A stretch of 64,000 nt of DNA from Sanderia malayensis. Taxonomy: Eukaryota > Cnidaria > Scyphozoa > Semaeostomeae > Pelagiidae. The stretch covers positions 3,748,392 through 3,812,391 of the forward strand of contig RQOL01000616.1 in the NCBI GenBank assembly GCA_013076295.1, written 5' to 3'. The notes under the pieces were generated by a model. It did not search any database, was not told the DNA's origin, and worked only from the letters and a program-made list of their open reading frames with translations. Positions 25,101 through 37,800 of the stretch are shown piece after piece. The position numbers and the translations under genes were made by a program. Positions within the stretch are counted from its first letter, which is position 1; every line of letters begins with the position of its first letter.

Positions 25101-28100
25101 AAATATTGTACCCATTACATTGGTATTGAATGCAATTGACTCTTGTAATGTAGTTATTTCTGGTAATTAGGTTTGCTTTTGCTCATACCCCTTTCACAAC
25201 TGAGATGGCGCGACATTTATTGCTTATTTTATTGTCTGCAACATTTGGGAAATATCCAAAGCTTTTACTGCTATGTGTCGCTTTTAGAGCCCTCTGCAAG
25301 ATATGCACAAGATATCCGCATTGATATGCACGAAGAATCTCCACTAGAAAGGCGACAGTCTCAGCCTAAGCAACAGAATCCTTTGACGAAATCATCAAGT
25401 AACATTTACTGTCTAATTGGTACCGTGCGGTTGGCTAAGATCCGCTTTCTGGCCTACATCGGAGGAATGGATTTGGAATCCGAGTTGAGCAATCTGAATA
25501 TTTCATATTTGGAAAAAATTGATCAGTTACATATAAGTAGGGACTCTAACATGGCTAATAGAAAAGGTATTCATTAAGACTGGATTCATTAAGATATGTT
25601 TTGTTCATCGTTAATGCTTGAGCGAATTAGAGTCGTTTTCTTGACGCTGTTCGAGATTCTCTGCTTATTGCTTCATAATTGTTTTTCAGTGAATTTGAAA
25701 GTGACAGAATCAAGTTTGACGTCATCATCTGTACATCTGGATGGTGTGAAGCTCGTTCTAACAGAATCACTGCAATCATCGAATCAGTAAGTAATCAGAA
25801 CTGATCGTGATTAAAGATATATGGTTGTCAGATAGAATTGCCAATATATAATCAAAACTATAAATCTAAATATAAAGTCCTAAATTAAATCGAAGAGAGG
25901 GAATAATTACATGAGGATTTGATATCATAGTTGTTGATTTGAATATTTTTTGAAACATTAAACAGGCCTGGAATAAGAAAACGTTCACCACTTGTATTAA
26001 AAACGTACACGTGAGTTAACATTCTAATTCATAAATCATAAACCAGTCAATTAATTAATTCATTCATTCATTCAATATATAAACGAATAAATCATGACTA
26101 AATAGATGAAAAATTAAATTGTTTGCCTTACAATGCGTTGCAAATGTCTAAAAACATAAATTTTTCTTTGTCTGTCCTTGGTATATGCTTTGTGAAGTAT
26201 ATTTTATTATCAATGCCTTTCTTTTACAGGACAATAGCAACTTGTAAGATAAGCAGGTCGCATGCATTGTTCTCATCCAAACAATTGTCTCAAGCCAAAG
26301 TGGCTAAACGAACGTATGCTGAAATCGGTGCAGTAGTTGTCGATATACCACAGCATCCTGGGATACTTCGCACTGTCACTGCGCGTTTCACCAAGCGCTT
26401 GGAGAAACATTTCATAGAGATTGACAATTACAGAAAATCCAAAAGGTAAGCTTGTGATAAATTTCAAACATTTTCTGCAGCAGATAAGACGATGGTTCAT
26501 TCATCTACAGTAGAGTGGAATTTTGTATCAGAATACTGCTTTATTAACCATGAAGTCTATACTATACCAAACCGTGCTATACCATGCTACACTGTACTAT
26601 GCTGTATTTGTTTCTTTTGTAGAGCAATCAAGCTAGAGGTGCCAGGAGGGTTGTTTAGTAATTACGGAAGCATGCAAGATTCCTTAGTATCTGAATGCAT
26701 GACATTATCATTCAGAGGCTACCTGAACAGTGTGACTGTCGGAGCGATTCTTCTACCATCGCTCAGAGTCGAGTACAAGGTAAAATAGATAGAGTCAGTT
26801 CCATAAACTGTTTGCATGATTTTTCGTATTGTTGACTTATTGCTTGATATTTCCATTTTAGATTGGCAAAGTATCTGCAAATGGAAACGTTGGATCTAAG
26901 ACCACGTATAATATCAAGATGCCAAGCCATGGTGTTTTCTTTGAACCAAAAGTATGCTTACTCATTTAGCGTCTTGTAGTATAGAAAAACAAGTTATTTC
27001 GAACTGCTTTGCGGCAATGTTTGAATGCATCATATTCTCATATCCTATATGCTTTTTGACTTGGCTTCCCAAACAAATTATAACATGAGAATTTGCTTTC
27101 AGGTAGCAGACCCAGCTCTGTCGACTCTTGCATCACCGACTGCAGTTGAGTTGCCACCAGTTACTGCCAGAGGTGAATATGTTGTAAATGTTTCAACAGT
27201 CGATGCTGGCTGTACGAGCGGCCAACCTGACTACGACAGACTGCAGCCAACAACTACCAGTACTTTTCTCAAATCTATCATTGACATTGGCCATTTTGAA
27301 CAAAATCTAACAACTAATCTGCTCAATCAACTGATATTTCTACAAAAAGGATTCATTAAGGTATAATTTTGTTATAAAACCTTGTTTTATTTTTATGCAT
27401 TATTGCGCACAACCTGAAAAGCTAGTCCCCGTGAAGCTATTAGTCTGTATGAGATGTCATGAATTTGGAGATTGTTTTGTGTATGCAGGAGGTCAACCAG
27501 GTTATCAGAGATGTTGACGAAAATGATCCAGTTCCTCTCTGGAGAACTGCATCAAATGTAAGCTTCCCCGAAGAAGAGAACGCAATTCCTTTGCTCTACT
27601 CCATTCAAGTTAATCTCAAGGTAATGAATTTATACTTTGTAAAACAGCATTGCAGACTCTAGAGAGGTTAATTAGATCATGTACTTGTTTTGGACTGTGC
27701 ATTTTAGAGTATGAATACAAATAGGGTTTTTATTTGTAACATGGCTTCAATTTCACATCCACAGGGTATTCAGATCACAGCTACTACTCCATCTACAACT
27801 GCAATCAGACTCCACACAGGCATCGTTGCTTTAGAATTGTCAAATCGATCTCCAAACAAAGAGAAGAGAATGCAGATACCAAAACGTAAGTGTAACCTAT
27901 TTCTATTTGCACCATATTACAATGCTCTACTAAATTAAATGATTTGCTCACTGTGAACAATTACACCGCAGGTGGAAGTTACATGAAGTTGTTCGGTAGA
28001 GCTGAGGTAGATCTGATGGTATCTCTTGGACAATGTAACCAGGTATATTGATTTCAGTATTAGGACGTGGCAAGCTCTTACCTCATTGTGCCTTTTTTCG

Positions 28101-31100
28101 TACTACCTTCTATACATTGGCTTTTTTGAAGCACTGATGTATTGCCGTTCCTTTTAGGATATCTTTATGGATGGCGATGATAATTTTGAATCGTTTGCCT
28201 ACTTCAAAACAAGAGTCGGACTCAGTAACACCTTGCAGGATAAGCCCATATTTCACCATTCACAAGATAAGGAGACAGTCATCATTACCATTAACAAGCC
28301 ACAGATATACTTAATGCCACTGGCTGTTGACAAAGGTAACCACGAAGCCTTCTAGCTTAAATACGTTTGACTATTGTAGGTTTCTGTTGATGCCCAGGTT
28401 CCTTGCGATTTATACATGTTTTCATGTTGGTTCACGAGTACTCTTTCTTTTGCAGGACTCCTTGTTTATCTCCACTATAAAAATGCCTACTTTTATTGGT
28501 TAGAACATACTGCTGAGGTAGGTAATCCTTTTTAATCTGCTCTTTACTTATCTACCTTACTCTGCTTTTCTTTGCTCTGCTTTTTCTTGTTCTTCCTTTA
28601 TTTGCTCTGCTCTTCCTTGCTCTGCTCTTCTTTGTTCTGCTCTTTCTTTTGCTCTTCCTTACTCTGCTCTTTCTTGCTCTGCTTATTTTAGCTCTGCTCT
28701 TTCTTGCTCAGTTTTTTCTTGCTCTGCTCTTCTTTGTTCTCCCTTTCCTTCCTTGCTCTTCTTCACTCAAATTTTTCCCTGATTTCAGGTACAGGAAACA
28801 GCGCAGAACATTTGGAACAGATTGCCGCAAAGATCTCAGCCAGAAAAACTGCACGGATCATTGTTTTTACAATTGAATGTCGAAAGACTTGGCTTGAGTA
28901 TACCTCTCAATGAACCCAATACACAGGTATATAATTCACCTGTTGTTCTCTACACGTAAGAGAGAATCATAGTTGAATGATGGATGCATGAACTGAGTAG
29001 ACGGATATACCTTCTAAGCTGCATGAAAATAAATATCCTGCTAATAATACCAATTTAATACTTCCAGCTTCTAGCCATAGATCTTAAGTTTACTTATTTT
29101 GCTTTTTAGAATTTCGGTAATCGTTCTTCCTTTGCTGCTACTCCAGGTAATGCGATTGAAATCCAGCTACGTTAAGCTATTATCATGTGCTATGCAGAGA
29201 GCTACGTGATGCTTGGTAATGTTTTGCATCTCATGGTGATGTTTGCTTTCTCTAGATTACGAAACAGTTGGTCCAGCTTTGGTAATGACAGTGGAAGAAA
29301 CAACGATTACGTGCTGTAGCAAGGGATCTTTTGTTAGCAAGGGATTGTTCAGAAATTTCTGCTTGAGGTTTGCAAAATCATTTGATAGCACACACGAGGA
29401 GTGGACATTTTCACCTGATGATGTCATGAATACATGTAAGTTAGCCTTGGGCTCGAGTTAATTCCTCGATAATGACAAATGTGCACTGTAGTTAAATCAT
29501 AGTCACGAGAAAAAATACTGTTGTGACTAAAAACTCCTTTTTCGTGTGGCTGTAGCTAAATGTAACCACAGTGATGTGATTTTTATTTGGAGAATATATT
29601 TCCTTTCTAGGCTCTGTACCCGAAGGAAGCTATGACCTTTGTTCACGAACTGTTGATCAAATGCAGTCAGGTATAATTGGTGCTTTTAAACTTTCTTGGT
29701 TTTTTATGCTTTTAGCTGTCTCTAATTGCAGAAACTTGTTGTCTTTAGCTAGATGGGGACATCTATGTCTCAGCTTTGTGTCAAAGTTTCGTGGCTAAAT
29801 TCACAGACAACTAATTGGTATCTTGTTGATTTGTACAGGCCATACTAACAAATGGCTGATGAGTATTGTCTGGAGAATGTGCGGTGTGGAGATGCATTTT
29901 GACTCGAATATTGGTAAACTATTGAGTTCCCTTGGCAACGCACTGACCGCGTTCACTGGTGACGTGGATGTTGCAGATCTTTCGTCTGTGGCCGATGCAG
30001 AAGATGACACTTGTGATGCTTTTGTAGAAGCAGATGCTGATGATTATGATGAAGGCGATGGATACACGCAAACTCCGAAGCTTGATAGGCCTGCTGGTAC
30101 CAGATTGACTTTGAGTAGCCAAGGACAGTTGTTGTCACTGGAAAGACAGCTGTGGGAACAGACAAAGATTGTGAATGAGTTGAAGTGAGTTTGTTATGCA
30201 TTTGTCTTACCTTAAGTATTGATAATACCATGCAATGCTATCATTGCATGGTATTATCAATTTTAGAAGAGCCATTGGGTGTTGTGTCAACCAATATAAT
30301 TTTGATATTGTCGTGAATTACTTGAAATGAAGTTGGAGTTCACGTTAAGTTGGTAACTTTTCTTGAATTGAAGTGTTGGGGTCATTAGACATTTTTTCTT
30401 TCCAGGCAAAGTGACGCACCTATTGATTTGATAAGTCAAGAAATAAAACTTCTTCAAGACATCGAGAGCGCCGTATCGAACGAATACTTTAAAGATATAC
30501 GAAAACGATTGCGAAGGCACGCACGAAAACCCTCGGGACACATCACCGATAAATTACAGACACCGAGAATGTTGCGAAAGTTTGCCGAAGCTCGCAGTCA
30601 ACTGGCCAGCCCTGCGAAGCCACTGTTCAGGCGACACAGCAGTGTGGAGCGATACCTCGAAACGAAGGAGCTCGACGAATTGACAGAAGATGAAATCAAA
30701 TCAAGATACGATCGCAAGAGTGACAGGCTTTCTTTGAACGTTGATCGACAAGGCGGCCAGTACCATGATTACGTTGATTTTTGCAGCAATCCCGAGCTGT
30801 CTAATTCCAACTATGAGCTTAACACAAAGAAGCTGGGCGTTGGGGAAACTGGTGGGCAGAAGCGCGACCCACAACAACAAACTACACCTAGAGTGACGTT
30901 CAGTGATAGTACTGCTGATGTGAAGACATCGTCATCTGCATCATCGCAAAGGCATGCTTCAACGTCAACTCCAAGCAAGGTGGATTTTGAGTTGAATATC
31001 GTTGTTGATATTGACAGTGGTAAATGTGTTCTTCACAGTGAAGTTGCAGAAAAAGATGATGATGCCGACAGTAGCTTGCATATGAGGTGAATTTATTTTC

Positions 31101-34100
31101 ATATTTTCTTTTTTTTCATTGCAACTTAGTTTTCTTCTTTTTATTTGAATCTCAAATACCTTTGCTGCATTGTTCTCCTTTCCTTTTTCTCTTCATCCAT
31201 TGCTGTTCTGCCTGCTGTCCTGGTATCGTTTTTGTCCCACATTGTTTTGCTGCTCTGTGCCTTTTCATGTGCTGTGCTGTATTGGGTCTTCACAAACTCT
31301 TTGCATTAATTTAAATACATTTATTTTCTAAGTGAATTCTTTTTAACTTCAATACAGGATGCAAAGATCCAAACTTGAACCAAGATTATCGTCTGACCAA
31401 ACGGTGCCAACGTTACACCAGCACCAATTGATAAAAGAACGGTACTCACTTTCAGACTTGGGACAACAACGAGGCTACACGAAAACGAGACGCCCTCCCA
31501 TGTTTAGTCAAAATCAGAATACAAGCACTGTTGAAGATACTGTTCTTCTCATACCAGCCGTCAATGTACGAGTGCTTTACCAGTCAAAAACAACCACCGA
31601 AAGGTACACCAAATCACACAGTGGCTCAATGAATGAGAGCTTACCAAGTGATAATGCAGATAGTGCTTCTACGTCATCAAGTAGCTGGAAAGCTGGGTCC
31701 AAATCTGCCGGTCTGCACGCTTGGCTGAGCATCCAACAATTACCACGTGAGATGATCGTACTTCCGTCTTTGTTGGATTTCTTGGAAAAAGCACTGGAAC
31801 CAATGGCCGTTATTGGTGACAATGTAGATGAAAATTGCGATAGTAATGGCGATAATGGTGATAATAACGAAGATTTGGATGTGGGTTCGAAACTGGGTGG
31901 AAATGGAACAGAATCTGTGTTGTCTTCATCTTCTTCCGACCATTCTTCCTTTCCTGTTGATACAATTGTTTTCATCAACATCCAACCATCTGATATACGC
32001 TTCAGTTGTGCTCCGATTTCCAAAGTCGAATGTTTATTGAGAATTCCTTCATTGGATTTCGTCATTTCATCGACGAGCAATCCTAGCAGTAAACACGGCA
32101 TGCCAAAATCACCAACGAATCAATTAACAAAAAAACTCAAATCACAACAACAACAACAGAATACGTCGTCTCAAAAAAGCAAAGCGTCTTCCACTGCGCA
32201 GGAGCTGACTGAATTAAACAGTGGTGGTTTTTGCATTACGGCCTGTTTGTCGCGCTTTTCGTTCTGCATCTTCCATCCTTATGGAAAACAGTATGGCAAC
32301 ACTTCGGAGAGGAGTTTTGCAGAGAGTGGCTTGTTTCCAGGAAGACGTAAGGTTCGTGGCATCTCTGCTCAGCCGATATCAGGCAGAAAAGACTCACTGA
32401 GTCTGAATGTCGAATTCATCAAGTTTAACTTGTTTCGTAAGCGAGTCCAAGCTGGTGCAAGTACATCCGTTCGAGGCAGACGACTGTCATCGACTGATAT
32501 TGACAGCAAAACAGAAGTTAAAGTATCAAGTAAGGCCTTATTTACGATTCTGATCATGTCTCTTGTTCACCTGTGACATTTTTGACATTTTGCCAATGCC
32601 TGTCTTCATTAATCAATGTTTTTTATTTGCGTTTTGCCAGTGACCTGTGACGTTGGTTCAGCGGCATTCAATTATGACATGCGCAGACTCAATGAGATTC
32701 TAGACGTGCCCAAGGCTTGGTACAAACGAGAGCTGTACAGAAGAATGTTCCTTGGGAAATCGGCAGTTTTTGCCGAAGAAAAAACGGCAGATTTTCATCC
32801 GAGAACTACCAGTATGTCAGACAGGTGAGAAATGTTTATGATCAAAAATATTATATTTGTTCTAAGAGTTGGGGTCACACTATGATCATATTTTTTTACA
32901 TATGTATATACGTAGATATGCGTCGATTGTGAAATTTAGGTTTGCACAATTATTTATTGCTTATATGTTTAAGAATCCTTGCTTTATATCTTTAGTTCTA
33001 TGTCACCAACAACTTCGAATGATGGCTCTAATCGGAGTATCATCAGCCCTTTAAACAGGTCTCAGATGACTCCTGAAGTAGCACAAAAGAAAGCCAAAGC
33101 TCCAAGAAAGATTCCAGGTACTAAAGAGCATACTTATCCCATTCTTGTAGTAATGGTTTGCTATTTTACTCTGTTCTATTTCGCTTCCATCTATAATTGA
33201 CCTATCTAAGTATTCTAATTTGTTGTTATTAATTACTTGTAGACATGATAATGAAAGCATCTCTTTTTTTTGAAGGTCATCGTCGCACCATCAGTGGTGC
33301 ATCGATTCTTGGAAACATAATGGGCTCTCCAACAGGACTCTTCCTTCCTCGAGCATCTGCAAGCGTTGGATCCAGGCCTGATTTCCTTCCACGTTTTAGC
33401 GATAGTATTTCCCATTCACCGAGACTAAAACACGAAGGTTTTTGCATTAATTGTAACTTTATTCCTTCTTTCTTCATACTAGCCAGAGACTCTCAGATAA
33501 ACGTATTTGCTGCCAGATTTTTTACGCTCTTACATTGGCTCTAACAACTCGGAGGCTTGTAGACTTTCAGCACGTTTTTTTCTGCATTTACTAGTGAAAC
33601 GCCTTCTGTTTATGTAAAGCTGTAATTTCGAAAATATTTGCATATTTTGATTTGTTTCTACTCTTCTAGACGTCTTTGGTAACTCGCTCAATGTTCCAAA
33701 TTTGTGCAAAGAACCAATGGATGAAGAAGATGGAACTTCTTCATCGTCGAAATCTAAACAGACATCTGAATGGAAGACCCACGTGCTTGTTGCTATCAAT
33801 CTATCGAGATTGGATGTGGCTACAAACATGGGAAATGTCATGGGACAATCCGTGTAAGTATGGGACCGAATGCATACTGCATGATATACGCCTTTAGTTG
33901 GTATAGACGCGTGTATTGCAACACATCATGTTCCATGTTAATCCATGTAGTTTTTCATAGATAAGCATGATATCTCGATTTATATAGCATTTAGCAGAAG
34001 CGTAACTGCTTTCTTTTAAGTGATATAATGAAGACAATATAGAACTGTATTCTGCCAGTCGTTATTAAAGACGAGTGCTTATTTGTTCTTGCCATGTTGT

Positions 34101-37100
34101 TTTCAAGGTGGAGTACAAACGATCTGTTAGCACAGAGCTACACTCAAGTCAGCAATACTGGAATAAAATCGACGGATATTTTTATCATTGTAAGACAAGG
34201 ATCTTTCGATGCCCATGGTGGAATTATTGGAGGATATATTGATGTTCATGACATTATAGCTAAAGGTATTGGCATTCTATAGTTTACATATTCATGTTTC
34301 TTTAGGGAAGTTTTTCGATTTGCTTTGTTTCTTTAGGGAAGTTTTTCGATTTGCTTTGTTTCTTTAGGGAAGTTTGACGAGAACCTAGGCTGCAACCCGA
34401 GTCACATTGCAAGAGTAATGATGAAGGGAGCAGAATTAAGAGTGGATTACATGGGATCGTGTATCTTAATGGGTACACTGTCTGCTTTCAGAAGTGAATT
34501 GAATGATAACTGGATACTACCTGATCAAGAGATTGGTAAGTGTGTAATCATTGTGTTTCTAGTTTCTGTTTCATGTTGTGAAACTGGTGTATCGTTGAAG
34601 GAAGGGTTCACATGCTCACAGCAACCTATCCTCTTTATTTCTTTCATTTATTTGTTTATCTATTTATCTCTTTATTATTTAGTTATTTATAATTACCCGT
34701 GTAGTGGTTGCAAATGTCACTTTAATCAACCTGATATAGTTATCTGTTTATTGTGTTGCAGATGAGGACATTGTTTTGACCATTAACGTATCACCTAATA
34801 ATGAAACGGACAAGCAGAAGATCAAGGTACATGGTGAAATGGGTTGGAATGAACTGCAGATTGTCATGTCCAGATCGACAACACCAGACCTGATCAAGAT
34901 GCTTGGAAAACTGCAGGATTTCTTCAACCAGCAACAGCGTAGCGGGATGCATGCTTTTTCGGGATCTCATTTCTTTACATCGACAGGAGGCTACTCGTCG
35001 AGACGAGGCTCTGATGGAGCTAGACATCGGCGATCGTTAATGAGAGACGAACGGATGAATAGCATTGAGGAAAATCTGAAAAACGATGGTAATGTGTTGT
35101 TATTACATTGTTAACCATATCAGTTTTATATTACCTTGAAGACCATTTCTATTGTTGTTTTATGGAAACGCGTGCCTACTTTAAGCGAAGAGATTAATAT
35201 ATCTTTACTTATCTATTGGGTTTTGATGATTTCTTGCAGGTTTAAAGTATCAACATTGGGTGGAAATACTCAATGTGATTCCGGGATTAGAATTGAACAA
35301 CGTCAGAAATGCCTTCAAAAATGCAGTCATTGGTGGTAGCCTGACCTTGAAGTCGAACTTCATTTCTCTAGCATGTTTTCATGGCTCGAACTTCAGGGCA
35401 CAGACTTGGGGTCTGTTTTCTATCAATGAACCAGTCATACGATTTGCCACTGAAACGGAATGTGTTGGGAAAAGCTGTCAGGTGGAGAGAGCATTCTCAA
35501 AGCATGAACTATCAATCTGTCTAGGACACGTTGGAATTACAGAGCCATCAAGACTTCTCACTCCTTCGTGTGGTGAGTTGAGCTATTTGATTCTTGCCTC
35601 TATTCTCTTTGTATTATTGAATGAAATAATTTATGAAACATATTCACTCATAGTCTTTTAATAGTTGATATAAGTGATGCCTGAATTTTTTCAATCATTT
35701 TGCCTCATGGTTGGTTCCTAATGACGTTGCTGTTCTCAGTAAAACAATATCTTCGTTTTTTTTCGTTTCTAGAATACATGGCTACGGTTCGCAAGGTTTC
35801 AAGAGGCCGACGCAATCCGCCATCTCTTGGAGCGCCTGTTGCTGATTGGCTTATGTACGTAAGAGCTACGAACGAAGAGTATGCAACTACAGATAGCGCC
35901 GATGCAGGCAAATCATCGATGAAACCTGCCACCAAACGAGTATCATTCGCACCAAAAGTCCGTTACGAGAACGATTCTGAAATCATCTTCGGACTGCCCT
36001 GTCTCTCACTGTGCCTCACAACAGAACACGACCAGCCCATGACAACGAGGCTAGCCAAATTACTTGTCAAGAACAGAACAGCGGCAGCGGTCAGTCCATG
36101 GTTGTCCACTGTGCCCAGTCCTCATGTTGTTGAAGCGAGTATGACGTCATTCTTTCAAGATAGCCTAAGCGTTACCATGGATGTGAGTCTGCTGTTCTTT
36201 CTGCATGACCTCATCTTGACGTACATGAAAGAAAAGGATGCAGTTGCTGTTGTTGCAGCATGTAAGTCACTGTTTTATTTATCCCTATTTTTCAATACAC
36301 TGTTGCCCCTGGTTTGTCTTCCGTAAACAGCGGAAGAACCGATTTCCAATACGCTGTTTACGATGTCAGATCCATAAGAACGGTGTATTTTTACGAGCCA
36401 TGTCCTTTCTTACTCGAATGCTTTTTTAGCAGACACTGCTTCGGCTCTGACTTTGTGCTTTGTTGCCCCTGGTTTGTCTCTTTAATTGTCATAGCCAAAT
36501 GCTGCCTCAGTTGTCTTGTGGGGCATTTGTTGCTTGTCTTGAACGATGCTTGTAATTTACCCCTTCCCTGAAAGCATTCCGTACACCCTGTTTGAAAGCC
36601 GTAAATTTTGTGACATGCGCTTGCAAATAGTTTAATAACAGATAAATGGGGCTAACTGTGCCAAAGAGTTTTTATGTGCTAATTTAAGGTCTGTGTTTTT
36701 TATGGTTCACATTGTTAAGTGACTAAGCAGGAGTGAGATAGAGAGGCTGAGTTATTATTGCGTCATTTTTTGCACAGCCCAATCCGGACGACCCTACCGA
36801 ACGAGTAAGAGCTCTGATAAACAGGAAAAGCAACCTGTTGACTTACCGGACACGAAGGGAGGAAATCAGGTAGAAACCCCTAATAAGAAAGAGAAATACA
36901 GGCAATTTCGATGCAAGAAATGGAAACTCGAGCCAGCAATTCGCCTTCTTGGATGGGCAGGCACTCGTATGGAGCCAGTTAGCATTGATTGGGTACTAGA
37001 GAAGTTGGGATTCATGCATGCGGCATTGACAATACCAAAGTGGCTGCAGCGAGGTGCCATGGACCCAATGGACATTGCTTTATCCCTGCTACTAAAGCAT

Positions 37101-37160
37101 CTGTTGGTTGAAATGCAAATTGATGATGTGCTGGATAGATTGAAGACTAGAGATAGATGA
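13162..37160 (+). CDS. BLTP1: Bridge-like lipid transfer protein 1 (BLTP1 / KIAA1109 / Tweek), complete gene
   Basis: BLTP1 proteins are giant rod-shaped bridges with a hydrophobic groove that move phospholipids between the ER and other membranes. The N-terminal exon (13162-13492) has one membrane anchor (YPGLVFVFVASMCGSIWLFF) followed by NSRLLGLI. Exon 2 (13575-13653) reads FSFSLLSGKIMFRDLKYIT and exon 3 starts RVVDGFAIFSWWLKYIP; both are hallmark BLTP1 sequences. Large downstream exons are 21309-22842, 24356-25093, 30406-31086, 31358-32530 and 35773-36261. The last exon, 36778-37160, carries the conserved C-terminus (LEPAIRLLGWAGTRMEPV, LTIPKWLQRGAMDP) and the TGA. Introns are mostly under 300 bp. 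The start at 13162 is preferred because it gives a hydrophobic leader; an in-frame upstream ATG at 13033 lies before a possible splice acceptor. The leader before the anchor is longer than in human. I did not fix every exon border. Confidence 0.93.
15717..15788 (+). repeat. 19-bp tandem repeat, about 4 copies, in a BLTP1 intron
   Basis: The unit AGACAGCTATCTACGTATA is repeated with one or two substitutions per copy. Each unit contains the self-complementary word TAGATAGC/GCTATCTA in part, so the array can pair with itself. It is wholly intronic. Confidence 0.8.
17552..17705 (+). repeat. 30-bp minisatellite, about 5 copies, in a BLTP1 intron
   Basis: The unit GCGTGTTCTAATGCTTTTAA plus TGCCTCTGCG is repeated with small changes (CTACTGC variants) in the intron 17530-17764. 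Because 30 is divisible by three, all frames stay open on both strands across the array, which creates artificial repetitive ORFs. It is not coding: the flanking exons splice around it. Confidence 0.85.
23375..23462 (+). repeat. Copy of a BLTP1 exon end plus donor site inserted in a later intron
   Basis: ATTCTCCAAGCATGTGAAATGT then AAGCTCA and CATTATGTCAGAGTGATGTT repeat, with a few changes, the exon end and following intron at 21099-21172. The copy has lost the donor G (AAATGT against AAAGGT). It is flanked by near-identical words ACATTGTTCATCGATATT and ACATTGTTCATCCATATT. Confidence 0.75.
28556..28765 (+). repeat. CTTTGCTCTGCTCTT pyrimidine-rich simple repeat in a BLTP1 intron
   Basis: Irregular repeats of TTGCTCTGCTCTTCTT fill the intron between the exon ending near 28517 and the next acceptor near 28788. 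The strand is almost purine-free, which extends the polypyrimidine tract to over 200 bp. Confidence 0.75.
30219..30260 (+). repeat. Perfect 19-bp-arm hairpin inside a BLTP1 intron
   Basis: TTGATAATACCATGCAATG at 30219-30237 is exactly reverse-complemented at 30242-30260, leaving a 4-base CTAT loop. It lies in the intron after the exon ending at about 30185. The stem has no mismatch. Confidence 0.85.
34297..34367 (+). repeat. Triplicated 31-bp unit carrying a 3' splice acceptor
   Basis: TTTCTTTAGGGAAGTTTTTC plus GATTTGCTTTG starts at 34297 and 34328, and a third partial copy at 34359 supplies the acceptor (AG at 34366-34367) of the exon beginning GGAAGTTTGACGAG. Each unit has TTTCTTTAG, so three equivalent acceptors lie 31 bp apart. 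Confidence 0.85.
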
Positions 37161-37800
37161 TATGCGAAGTAGACTCTTTGATTTCCTGCTCCGTGGATAC
37201 CATGATGCAGAGTACCATTCTATCAAGCTGCGATATACCTGATTTTACTGCCAAACAAAACTAACTATTAATTAATGTGCTTACCAACTTTAGTCGATGT
37301 CTTATTAACTGATATTATTAACTGATTTATGCGTAGCAACTCTGTTCAATAGCTTATTGCTGTGCTTTCAAACCGTGTTCGATACGATCCGTGTGCTAAT
37401 GTTTACTTATTAATTGTGTAAAACATAGGTTTATAGTCCACATAGATAATCTAGAAACATAGGTATAGCTCAGATTTTAGCGATACAAACCAAACATATC
37501 TACCACAAGATATCATAATATAATTGTATATGATTTTATTAGGATTTTGTGTATTATTTGAGATAAACCAGATTGGCAATCGATATTGTCATTTCTTTTA
37601 TAATGGATTAGGTAACTTGTGAAACCACATTTATGTTAACTGAAAGATAAGCGGTTGTGCAGAAAAACGATATCATTTTGACATGCACTAATCATCATGC
37701 AATATTCAACAATTCATATGCCAAGTTATATAAGTTATACAGTTCATATGCTACCTACAGTTATACAGTTGCTGGACAAGAAACGTACTGCTCAAACGAC
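37161..37800 (+). other. BLTP1 3' region; no gene seen
   Basis: This is AT-rich sequence between the convergent BLTP1 stop and the stop of secreted paralogue 1. I see no conserved frame and no clear AATAAA in the plus orientation. It presumably holds both 3' UTRs. Confidence 0.5.
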
